DNA from: Glebionis coronaria
Taxonomy: Eukaryota; Streptophyta; Magnoliopsida; Asterales; Asteraceae
Length of the DNA stretch: 64,000 nucleotides
Assembly (NCBI GenBank): GCA_025667525.1
Contig: CM046875.1
Span: forward strand, 292,311,147-292,375,146
Direction: 5' to 3'
The notes below the pieces were generated by a model. The model worked only from the letters and a program-made list of their open reading frames with translations. It was not told the DNA's origin and made no database searches. A program made the position numbers and the translations under genes. Position 1 is the first letter of the stretch. Each line of letters opens with the position of its first letter. This document shows positions 1 through 11,146 of this stretch, piece by piece.

Positions 1-286
1 ATATCTTAAGAAACCTTGTCAACCGCTGCAAATAAGTTGAAGAAAAATAATTTATAGTAATGGACCATAATGTGATAATCATGTTACATACAACTACAAT
101 CAAAGCACAATTATAACAATCAAGAACACACAATAAGAACAATGCACCACACTATTAACAATCAAGAAGTATCCCGTCACACACACAAGAACACACCACA
201 CTATTCGGATCTTTCCCACACCACCTGTGGAAGATGAACTATATCCCCGTCGAGATATCTTGCCTCCGAAGAGACGATGCACAAGT

Positions 287-339
287 ACTCAGGACGGATC
301 GTGCCCCCCGAACCAAGAACTCAGGACGGATCGTGCCCC
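287..339. repeat. Direct repeat of 21 bp in L
   Basis: The 21-nt stretch beginning ACTCAGGACGG occurs at 287-307 and again at 319-339, 32 bp apart. It is a short local duplication inside LTR L. Confidence 0.85.
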
Positions 340-978
340 ACGCTCCACACACATCACAACTGGTCCCATAGACGCCCATACATCTATGTACCAATCCCAA
401 TCATAACATAATCAAGATTCACATATCAGAACACATATCAAAGCACATATGAGAATACATAAGCACGCAAGTTACACAATATCACATTTATGTCCACACA
501 TTTTAAAACATAGTACTAAATCATGTTAAAGAACATTGCAAGTGTCATCTCCATCCCATACTGGAAAAACATTTAAAAACGTAGCAAAATGGGACTATGA
601 ACTCACCTGAATGCTTCTTCACAAGTCCTCACACTAGCAACAAGCTAACAAACCAAAAACACGCAATCAATACATGAACCAATCACTAAGATGGCTCATC
701 AACCTATGATGGACATCTAGCCTATTCCCATATAAATACCTCATTGATAAGCTCTAATCACCCCATTACCCTTCCTTAACAAGTCCTTAACTTGGTTAAG
801 TTTAATAACTATCCCGTTCATATTTTACACAAAACAGTTCCAGTTTTTAGGTCTCAAAACTTTAAGTCAAACGTCCACTTAAACATACCCATGGTTTCTG
901 TAACAGAAATATTCATACCCTTACATATGTTAGCTAACACCTCCCACTTTCCCTAACCTTAAAGCTACTGTTAAGGCC

Positions 979-1107
<129 letters not shown>

Positions 1108-1806
1108 TTTTGTCATTCCAGATTTCCTGATTTTAAACATACTAAAAGTTTGTTACAATTAAGGGGTCTTACCCTAAACCACAACCTTAGCCCAAGTGCA
1201 GATACTTAATAAAATATATAAACCATCTCTCATGTTCGTGAGAAGATCCCAATGCAACCCTAAGTACCCCAAACAACCCAAAACTTAAAAAGAAAACAGA
1301 CTGACTTCAAAACTATTTTGACCTCCGACTGTTGTAACCTATTTTTGACCCACTTCCCGACCTCCAATTTAGTTCTCGTTTCTTGCATTGGAAAGCCACT
1401 TCAATTAACTTTTCAAGGATACTTGGATCGCATCTTGAGTGTTCCTAGAACCCCCGATATGATCAAAACAATTGACTCAAAATTCTGTCCAGTTTTTAAA
1501 AACGGGTTTAACAAAATCAACCACATTAATTAACCCTAATTCCTCTAATTACAAGCCCTAATTCATGTAATCATCCTAATATGATTATTACAACATTAAT
1601 TCACTGTTTTAAAATTAAACCTAACCTAAATCCATCATAATATGACCAATTAAACATAAAAACAATTTAATTAAAAAGGTTTAAGAAGGTTTTTACCTTT
1701 AATTCAATGGAAGATGAAAAACTATGAAAACCCCTAAAAAACTCTTCTAGCCGTTGCCTATGAAGTTCCAGGAGAGAAAAATATGGTTTTTGATTTACTA
1801 GAAAAC

Positions 1807-1814
1807 CTTATATA
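1807..1814 (-). promoter_or_regulatory. TATA-like box of LTR L
   Basis: The minus strand reads CTATATAAGG here, about 645 nt from the inferred LTR start, a plausible U3 core promoter position. Confidence 0.45.
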
Positions 1815-2457
1815 GTGTGTTCACAAATCCTAGTCCAAGTAGAAGCCCACTTTCCATTTTTTCCCTTCCTTTTCTTTTGATTCGTCCAAACCGACCCATA
1901 TGCCCCTAATTTCGTTTTTTTATATTTTATTATTAATATATGTTTTAATAACATTACCTTAATTTTCCTTAATTTATTTCAGCTCCTAAAGCCTCCAAAA
2001 CCTCAAAACCGTAAAACTAGTCAGTTTTTACGCGTTTTACTGTAAAAGACGTAAAATATACACTTTTATAAAAAATATCAAATTTTGAAATAAACTTTAT
2101 AACTAAGTCCTAAATGACTTAAAACCATCCCAAAAAATATCCATATGACTAATTACCTCATCCGAGACCTCTAAATGCTAAACCGTAAATCGTAAAAAAA
2201 TACTATTACTATAATACTTATACGTATACGTAAACACCAAAATATCACCATTTTCATTTCATAGTCACCACTTGTGAGCTCATGAACATGAAATAACCGT
2301 TCCTCGATTTACTTATGAGTACTTCTATACTCATAAACGATAACCACACCAACCTCAATCACACAAAATAAACATGTAATCACACAATCAAGTAAGCACA
2401 CATAAAATAACCTAAAAGTAAGACCAAGTGACAAATCCAAAACCTAGGGTTGTCACA

Positions 2458-4071
2458 CGTGAGCACTCGATCGTTTGCTTTGAAGAATTTCTTGATATCC
2501 ACTTGATATATCCTTGATTGTTCTAACCTTAGGTTTATAGCACACTTTATAAACGGATTTATATTTAAAGGTTACACCCTTTCCATGTTAGATTAAGCAT
2601 TAGACTACGTCTCTAGTATGGGGGTTTTCCAGCCCTTAGACTCGAAACATTGAGGACAATGTTTAACTTTAGTATGGGGGATGAATAGATACGTGCCTTG
2701 CCTAACCTTCACGCTTTCCAAAGTTTATCTTTTTGTTTATCGTTTTGTTGCAAAACTAGGCTAAAAATTGCCAAATTTTAAAATTTTTCTCATGTTTTAT
2801 AAGTGTTTGAAGACACGAATGTAGGTTTACCGATGGCGAGAATAAGAGTAATTTTTTACTCGACCATGCGTGTTGAGCACTTAGCTTCGATTCCTTAACT
2901 TTATATTAGGCTAAGTCTCTTAAATGAGGACGAGAAATGATAGAGTTAATTATAAGTTACTATTCTAAACGTAGAGTACTCGTATTCTTTCAAAAACTCA
3001 TGTGTTCTCGTTATTTGCTTATTCTCCCTTCGCTTGTAAATATTTTTTGCTTAATAAATATTGACTTAGTGGTTTAGTCTTGATTGTTGGTTTCTAGTAT
3101 TTTCTAGTAGCTTCTATGTAATTAAATTGGGAAGACATTAAAGTATCGCCAGCGTCACGGTTTTGAAGTATTGGCAACCCGAATAATCGAAAGCTTCACC
3201 CAATAATAAGATTTCAAGTTCTCACCTAAATCAAGCAAACAATTTGAAGCTCACAAGGCCGAAAAATCTATGCGAAATTGAAAGTGAATCAAGCCTTAAT
3301 CTTTGAAGCTTTAAAGATCCAAAATTCGCCTTAGCGTGAGGATTTACGTCTTTGGCCATAATAAACACCTCATGGCGAGGTTAAATAAAAGGCAAGGCAA
3401 GACCGAAGTCATAATAAAAGCTTCATGGCGAAGTTGAATAAAAGATGGATGTAAACCTGTGATAATAAGGCCCATCCGGTAGAGGGCGTATAAAAGTCTT
3501 GGTAATAAGTCTCATGTTCAAAACTGTTATAAAACCGTGTTTATTGATCCTTCTTGTTGACTTAACTTTTTGACATCGTTGTCTATTAGGAGGGGTTATT
3601 AATTTGATGGTCTTGGTTACACCGTTATGACTCTATTTTTAGACCGAAATCTCTATTATCGCATAAGTCAAACAATGTATCCTCGTGAAACATTCAAGAC
3701 AAAATAAAATATAAGAGATACAACTTAGGAAAATGGGAGGATAAGTACGTGATTAGGGCATATGAGTAGTGTTAGCATTACTAACTTATAATGACAATGA
3801 TCTCGTTGCACGCTTAGCATAGAATTGGGGTGCAAATCGAGGACGACGAAATTATTTCTAACAAAACATTCACATGTTCTTATTCTATGAACCTAAACGT
3901 CCCATTCTGTGATGAAAATCATAAATTATGTCTAAAACGCAAGTAGTAGTAATAGTAGTAGTGTAGCTAGTTTATCATTCAATAAAGGTGAATAAAAATA
4001 AATTTTGGAGGTGCTACGATACTTTATTATAGCATTGCGTGAGGGAACGACAATGGTTTAGTATGGGGGAG
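2458..4071 (+). mobile_element. G: 3' noncoding region of an Athila-like element
   Basis: There is no ORF. The stretch carries marks shared with the pol-to-LTR region of elements A, B, E and H: the hairpin AAACATTGAGGACAATGTTT at 2645-2664 flanked by GTATGGGGG tracts, a GAGAAATGATAGAGTTAATTATAAG block near 2930, and an ACTTATAATGACAATGATCTCG block near 3780. It ends in a G-rich polypurine tract (about 4062-4071) next to the LTR start. Upstream coding parts of G lie beyond L, outside the window. Confidence 0.75.
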
Positions 4072-5261
4072 TGATGAGACTTCTTTTATACATAGTCTCA
4101 TCGTCCAAAACGGGCTTTGAATGCATAAAATATCATGAAAAATACCAAATATATGCTTGTGTTTGTTACTTGTATATTTTAGTACGGATATTGAGAAAAT
4201 GACAAAAGATCACAAGAAACAAGCAAAAACGAACACGGGAAACGAAGCCGCACGATGAACCAAGCCCTAATGTTGATTTTCCAAGAATAACCCTTGAAGA
4301 TTTGAAGATTGTACAAGAAGGGTCCTCCAAATATTGAAGAATTGACTCTTTAAACCCTTGTATATTCATAATTACAAGTTTGGTCCTTAAAGTTGGTCAA
4401 ATTTACAAAAAGGACCCTCAACTTTGAAGAATTGGCAAAAATAGTCCCTTATATTTGAAGACTTGTCACCTATAGTCCTCCATGAAGACAAAGAAACAAG
4501 TGAAGACCTTGAAGATTGAAGACATGTCAAAATTGGTCCTTCAAACATCAAAGAATTTCAAAATAAGCCCTTTTAAATCCTCTTGGAAAAGATTTGTGGC
4601 CAAAATCAAAGTTTGGAAACTTTGATAACAAAGGGAATGAATATTCAGCTGCTAAGAAACAATTTATAAACCATGAGGGCCAATTGTGGTAGTCAACCAA
4701 ACCTCCAACACCCACTCTTGGCTTGACACGTAGCCCACTCACCCACCTCAACCAATCATAATCTCCCAATTCGCCACATCACCGCAACCCACTAACCCGG
4801 TTTAAACTTATTTAATTAAGTTTAAATTTACGCGGTTAACACCATTTTAAAAAACCCAAACAGATCAAATTAGCTACTGTTTATCATAAACCCTAATCAC
4901 TAATTACCTTGACCACTTGAAATTAAAGGGAGAAAATGTCCAGATTTATGGTTAAACAATCTCTAAACACTTTACCTCTCAAAAATCAACCATCCCTTTC
5001 ACTAAAACCCTTTCCCACATGCACATGCCCCCACCCTTCACGTCCAAACAAGAATGAGCCAGCAAATCAACGGGCAATATCCTAGCTTCATTCCTACGCA
5101 TTATATGGGACATTGAGATCACAAAACAACAAGAATCATCACATGGAGCAGCTTCAAATTCAAATTTCAAACGAATATTCCAAAGCATCTACAAGGGCAA
5201 TTTTGGGACTTCAATCTTAGGGTTTAAGTATTATTTCAGCTTTCAAGTCATGTAAGCCCTC

Positions 5262-5270
5262 TATATAAAG
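5262..5270 (+). promoter_or_regulatory. TATA box of LTR G
   Basis: TATATAAAG, about 1.2 kb into the LTR, in the same relation to U3 as in LTRs E and F. Confidence 0.55.
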
Positions 5271-6870
5271 GGTCCTTAGGTTTCATTTTTAAGGTGTTCT
5301 TGTTTTTTCTTTGGGTTTACAACTTTGTAAATCCTCACTGTCTAATGAGAAGTGTGGTGTAATGTTTGATGAATGAAAAGCAAGTTCCAAGTTTATGTTA
5401 TATGACTCTTATTGTTATGGTTCTTATTAAATTCTTTTTTAAGATTCTGCTTGTGTTACAAAATTGAAAGTTTTTTTTTGGTTTTATAAAAAAGGTTGAG
5501 GAAAGAAAATTGAGGAAGCCCCAAACAGCTTCTCATTTGAGGTTATAGGTGACCATAGACCCCTGATATTGAGTGATATCAAGGGTCAGTGGACGTATAA
5601 GACTTGGGTGAAAGAGAGTTGGTGGCATCACTTTCTTTGGTTTTCTGTGATAAACCCTAGAAGAAGTTCTTTAAGCTTGTTATCCTTTTTGTGTTGGCAT
5701 TGGAAAGACTGCATCTTGTATTACTCTCATCTCAAGTTAAGCTGACAAAGGATTTCTATATAATCCTTTTGACATTAACAAGGGAAATAGTGGACATTTG
5801 TTGAAAAAAAATATTTCTATGAATTGCTGTTGATGTTTGTTATATCTTAGTAGGGGAGTTTTGGAAGCTAGTGCACTCCTTTTCACTTAAGCTCATACAC
5901 TCCAAGGTGTGGATGTGCACCTTGGAGGTAAGTTTCTTACCTGTTTTCATATAAGCTAAAAGTTTGTGAAATTGACTTGTGGGGTAAATGTTTAAGATTT
6001 AGCTGATAATACTTGCTTATTCTGTGTTTATATGAGATTTGATGCATGATTTATATGCTAGTTGAAAGATTTGAGTGGATCTTGCATGATAAATCTTTGG
6101 TAAATCTGTATGTTCATCAGTTTAAGGGGTGTTTGGTTGAACTACTAAAAAGGTTTTAGGGAACACATAAATTATAATTTGGTTTGAGCAAGTTTTTAAT
6201 GCAGTTTATTGTACTAATGTATGTAATGGTTTAAGTTTGGAAACAAGTGCTTGATTTTGCTTGCTTGAAAACTGATAAAATAGCTCAATATATTAAGTCT
6301 GCTGAACTAGATTGTTTTAGTACTTTTGAAGTCTGAAATCTGTGTCACTGTTATATCATATGGAAAGTTGGATTGCTTCATGTTAAGATTGTTGTTTGGT
6401 AACATATGAATCTATATTAGACTGTTTAAATCTAACTTCATTTTCATATAGATCAGCAATAGAGTTGCCTGCTTAAAACCTGAAAATTCTTGTTTTTGTT
6501 GAAGATTAATCTTGCAATCTAGTGTGGCTATTTGTTTTCTGTTTAAGTTATTTGTGACTCCCACAAGTCAACTGACTTGTGGGGTGCCTTATCTTGCCAA
6601 AACACCAAGCTAATCACATAAAAAACTAAGAATCAAGGTCTCAAGCAGACTGTGACAATTCCTATTGTCATCAGAGAACGACACACATCTCGGACAACTT
6701 AGTTTTTTTGTTTATATTCATACTGTAGCATCATATCTAGAACTGGGCACGTTTTGAGTTTGATTTAGGCTTAATCTTGCTAAATTTTGAGTTTAATTTG
6801 TGTTTGTGTGTTGAGATAATCATCAAGTTTCGGTTTTATAAAAAAATAAAAAAAAGATTTGTTCAAAAAG

Positions 6871-6940
6871 GACGTGGCCAGGACTCGAACCTACACCACT
6901 CCTCACACACACCAAAGCCTTAACCATCTACGCCCTTGGG
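6871..6940 (-). other. tRNA-like relic (tRNA pseudogene or SINE head)
   Basis: The minus strand has a B-box GGTTCGAGTCC, an A-box-like TAGATGGTTAAGGC, and flanks that pair at 5 of 7 acceptor positions (GGGCGTA against CACGTCC). A T-rich run follows downstream on the minus strand (about 6841-6855), suggesting a Pol III terminator or a T-tailed plant SINE. I cannot assign an anticodon. Confidence 0.5.
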
Positions 6941-7676
6941 ACTTTTACTGATAGAGTTTATTTCAAATTCTATTTAAGGGGTGGTTTGTTTTGAGCTTAT
7001 TATTAAGATTGAACCAAATAAGTTGCTTAACAGCTTATTGGTGTGGCTTTTTAGGTGTTTTACATTTTCTCTTGTTTATTAATCAGTTTAGGATTTTTTA
7101 AGTTAAAAATTTTATTTTTCACGTTATTAATTAAATTTTTATCATTATTTTTAATTTAAATTTTAAGAAATAGTTTATAAATAGTTAAAAGTATTTTAAA
7201 ATTTTGTAAAAATCATTTAAGTTTTAATTAGTATTTTAGAGGTTTACAAAAGAAAAAGTTTTCAATTTGACTTATTTTTAATTTTATTTAATTTTTGGTT
7301 TTTAATTACATTTTAAAAATTAAAATAAAATTATTAAAAAAGTTTTGGAAATTTTTGTTTGCATTTTTGTCTTAATTACGTTTTTCTTGATTTTAGGTAA
7401 TTGTTTGGTAATTTTTAGGACACTTTCGTTTTTCGTCGAATTTTACAATTTTACGTTTTTTACGTCGTAGGGTAATTTTTAGCGTAATTCGTCTTTTTCT
7501 TTCTCATTTCCATCAATATTAATCTCAATGTTAATCATTTCTTAATACACACACCAAGCCTCCTTGAGAACTATCCCACACAAAGGGTCATAAGTGCTTT
7601 CGTTTTCCTAAACAAACACTTAATACTTACCGCTTTTACCTCGTTTTCCTAAACGAGTGTGAATCTACAACTATCA

Positions 7677-8015
7677 ACCCTTTGACTTGAGTTGACTTTC
7701 ACTTGAGTTCTTTTGACTTTCTTTGACTTTGATCTTGACTTTGTTGAATTTGCACTTTAAATCCTTCAACTTTGGCAGTTTGGCAAGAAAGGTCCTTTAA
7801 CTTTGTAGACTTATCACATTGAGTCATTCTTTTGTATTTTCTTCAATATAAATGCCTTGGAATCCGTGTTTGTACCAAATTGTATATTTTTACCTACAAA
7901 ATTATAAACAACAAAGAATACCCCATAATACTGTTTTTACACATAAAATCTGGTATTTTTCCTAGTGTTTTTGGGTTTGATATGTTATAACTGATATGAG
8001 ATTTCACTCATATCA
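7677..8015 (-). mobile_element. H: part of 3' LTR, interrupted by G
   Basis: On the minus strand the LTR begins at 8015 with TGATATGAG, folds into a 9-bp hairpin (7992-8015), and continues with text clearly homologous to LTR F (58011 onward), including '...AAAGTGCAAATT...' and 'GTCAACTCAAGTCAAAGGG'. Homology stops at 7677 where G begins, so G inserted into this LTR. The rest of the LTR is expected left of G, outside the window. Confidence 0.75.
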
Positions 8016-10029
8016 AATCCCTTACACTTGATCATTGCCATGGCCTCATGAAATGCCATATTTCAAAGCTAGAAATTACATTTTTCTTATAATTAATCCA
8101 CCTTGGCCATGATGAAATGCCTTAATACTATACTACACTATATAATGCATGATTTTGATTTTACAATGCAATGCAATAAAAAAATTCTATTATATATTTT
8201 TGAATATTTCTTGAAATGATTTGATGGACATAACTCATAAAGAACTTAATGAATTTGATTAGGGCTTTGGTACCATGAATACTTATCATCGTCAAATTTA
8301 ACTTTCCCCATACCAAGCTTAAACGAGATCATTGTTATTCATAAGTGAAAGTGCATCGACTTGTTCATAAAAATTAATTATGTTACCATTATACCCCCAC
8401 TTATTATGCCTCTAATACCGATTATAATTTGAGCAAATTGCTTGAGAGCAAATTTGTCATTATATAAAGCGTGAAATATAAGAAGTGTAAAATCTGAAAA
8501 TAAGGAAGCACTGTTTTAATCCTAAGTAACCATCTTATCCATTACTTGAAAACCGCCCACAATTGATATAATTCTGACCCAAAATAATAAGTCATTCGCC
8601 TTATGTGTAAGATCCTTATGTCATGCATTAATAAGTAGCTACTCACTTGCTATGAAAAGAAAAATAAAACTCACGCAATATTTTATATCCGCCGCCTTTT
8701 TAAGACCTTGGATCTTCAATCCTACAACCCGTCAAGGTAATATTGGATTGGAGCAACTATTAAATCCCCGCAACCCTTGTGAGAGTAATATTGAAATTTA
8801 ATAACTACTATAATTAACACTTCACTTCCCCTCTTGGGATTCTTTACAATTATTTTATTTTTTTTTCTTTTTTTTGTAGCCACCCATTTTTTATAAGCCG
8901 CTCTTATTTTTCTTTATTTCTCACTAATAAAATGAAAGAATAAAAGGAAAAACACCCGCTAAGTATTAAGCATGACATAACTCTAGTACACATAAAACGT
9001 TCTAACTTAGAATCTTAAGACGTACTTATACCAACCACGAATGATTAGTAAAAAATGCATAAGAGACTACAAACCAATTAAAACCGTTTTTGATTATTTA
9101 TTAACAATATATACATGCGTTGACAAGAAAGTAAAGGTAACGAAAGGGGATATAATAGCCACAAGTAATTAATATGAGGTTTATCTATCCCTTTACACTT
9201 ACTTCAAACTCTATCATTTCTCGTTCTCCACAATTTAAAATCTCAAATAATGAGACTCGTGGATGCTTAGCCTAATAAACCAATAAAGGTCTACATGGTT
9301 AAGGATACTAGCTAGAGTAAGCTTGAATAAGCAAACTCGAGTTGAGTCAAAATATTCATGGCGGGCCTAATATGTCAAAGACTTCTAAACTTGTTAAACC
9401 ATATCCTTTATTATATATTTTTTTCTTTTTATATATTTTTGATGAAAAATAAAAGAAGAAATTTATACAATGCAAATGTGTTATGCAAATGAAAAATGAT
9501 TTATGCAAAAATTATGAATGCATATTTTTGTGGCCAAAGTAGATCAAAAATTTGAAAAATGTTTGAAAGATTAATTTCCCAATTATCATGAAGGCAAGGA
9601 AATGTTCTAGGTAAAGTCACTTTGATAGAAGACCACCCTGCACTTAAGATAAATATTGTCCTCAATGTTTAAGAGTATTGGAGTAAACTCCCCTACACTT
9701 ATGACATTGATAACTTTGCTTAACTCAAGCTAAGGAAAGGTCTACTAAAGTGAATTCATGTTAGACATTATTAAGAGTCAATTTTGGATCACAAAAGTAT
9801 CAAAGTGAACCCGATACGAGGGCCTCCTCTATAAGCTCCAATGCATGAAATGAGAGAGAGAAACCCTACAAACACCAATAAGACAAAAGATAGGCACCCC
9901 CTACACTTCATCTCGACTATATTACCTTTTTATTCCTATCCTACCACACTCTATTCTAGATGAGCTAACCTAGTTATTCATGCTTGATTTAAGGAGTCTC
10001 TAGCTTGACTCTTCCCACAATGAATTAAT
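8016..10029 (-). mobile_element. H: 3' noncoding region and polypurine tract
   Basis: There is no ORF. On the minus strand it runs from the pol stop to AAGTGTAAGGGATT (8016-8029) next to the LTR. It keeps the GAGTC..GACTC hairpin (9994-10011), the AAACATTGAGGACAATATTT hairpin (9651-9670), and blocks shared with A, B and E: 'TAGCTAGTATCCTTAACC' (about 9296-9313) and the 'GAACGAGAAATGATAGAG' block (about 9213-9232). Confidence 0.75.
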
Positions 10030-11146
10030 TCATGGGAAAAATGGGGGTCTCTTGGACCATTTCAACGGAAATGTCCTCCCCAAATAATGTTTTACACGAT
10101 GACCATTCACTTTGAAATTTGGACCGGACCATCGTGACTTAAGATTTCCCGCAAAAAGTTTCAACCGTGAGTTATAGAGTAAAACCGACTCTCCAACTTG
10201 GAACTCACGGTTATTAATCTTAGCATCATGCAATTCCTTAGTCTTTTCTTTGTAAAGCAATGAGTTTTCACAGGCATCGGTTCTTAGCTCATTCATCTCA
10301 TTAAGTTGATCTTTCCTATGGGAACCAGCTTGATTAAGATCAAAGTTAGCCCATTTAAGAGCCCATGAAGCCTTGTGTTCCAACTCAAATTGGAGGTGGC
10401 ATGCTTTTCCATATACAAGTCTATAAGGTGTACAACCTATTGGTGTCTTAACTGCAGTTCGGAAAGCCCACAATGCATCATCAAGCTTATCCGACCAAGA
10501 AGGTCGATGCTCTCCCACCGTACGTTATAAAATTCTCTTTAAACCACGATTTGTGACCTCGGTTTGCCCATTAGTTTATCCGTGATACGCAGTAGAAAGT
10601 CTATGGTTAACACCATACTTCTTCATGACTCTTGTAAATTGATCATTACAAAAATGAGTCCCACGATCACTTATAATGGCACGAGGAACACCAAATCTAG
10701 CAAATAATTGCTTCAAGAATTTTACTACAACTCGAGCATCATTAGTAGGTAAGGTTTTATCCTCAACCCACTTGGAAACATAATCCACTACTACGAGTAT
10801 GTACTTATTCCCCTTTGAAGATGGAAAATGTCCCATAAAATCTATGCCCCATACATCAAATATCTCACATTCTTGTATGAAATTTTGTGGCATCTCGTCT
10901 CTTTGATTAATTTTTCCTTGTCTTTGACAAACATCACAATATTTCACCATCTCTTAGGCATCTTTGTAATGGAAGGCCAATAGTAACCCGAATCAAAGAC
11001 TTTTTTAGCCGTGTAGTTAGGCCCAAAATGGCCCCCCGTGGGTCCCTTATGGCAAGCTTCTAGGATCTAAAATGCTTCGAGCCCATCTACACAACGTCCT
11101 ATGATTTAATCCGCACATTGCCTAAAGAGGTAAGGTTCATCCCAAA
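10030..11146 (-). pseudogene. H: decayed Athila-like pol (integrase)
   Basis: Minus-strand remnant of Ty3/gypsy pol, closest in the window to the integrase of A. Visible are the WDEPYLF region (next to 11146), CDVCQRQGK with the CxxC of the zinc finger, WGIDFMG and ISDRGTHF with two catalytic Asp, GQTE with the catalytic Glu, and the C-terminal KSRW..NFKVNG end. It is broken by a frameshift near 10950, stops near 10574 and 10526, and a stop in the CADL region near 11105. A 20-residue in-frame deletion removes the segment between SRWSGP and NFKVNG. It is cut off at 11146 by I. Not functional. Confidence 0.9.

Larger units (their letters stand above)
4072..7676 (+). mobile_element. G: 3' LTR, about 3.6 kb
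   Basis: It starts TGATGAGACT directly after the G-rich tract and probably ends ...CTATCA at 7676, where recognisable H LTR sequence resumes. The first 31 nt form a 9-bp-stem hairpin. A TATA box lies at 5262. U3 has degenerate repeats of a phrase around 'AGTCC..TT..GAAGA.TTG' (about 4270-4560). The rest (5300-7676) is AT-rich U5-like sequence without coding potential, holding a tRNA-like relic at 6871-6940. The right end is inferred from the junction and a TGAT/ATCA match, so it could be off by some bases. Confidence 0.65.
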
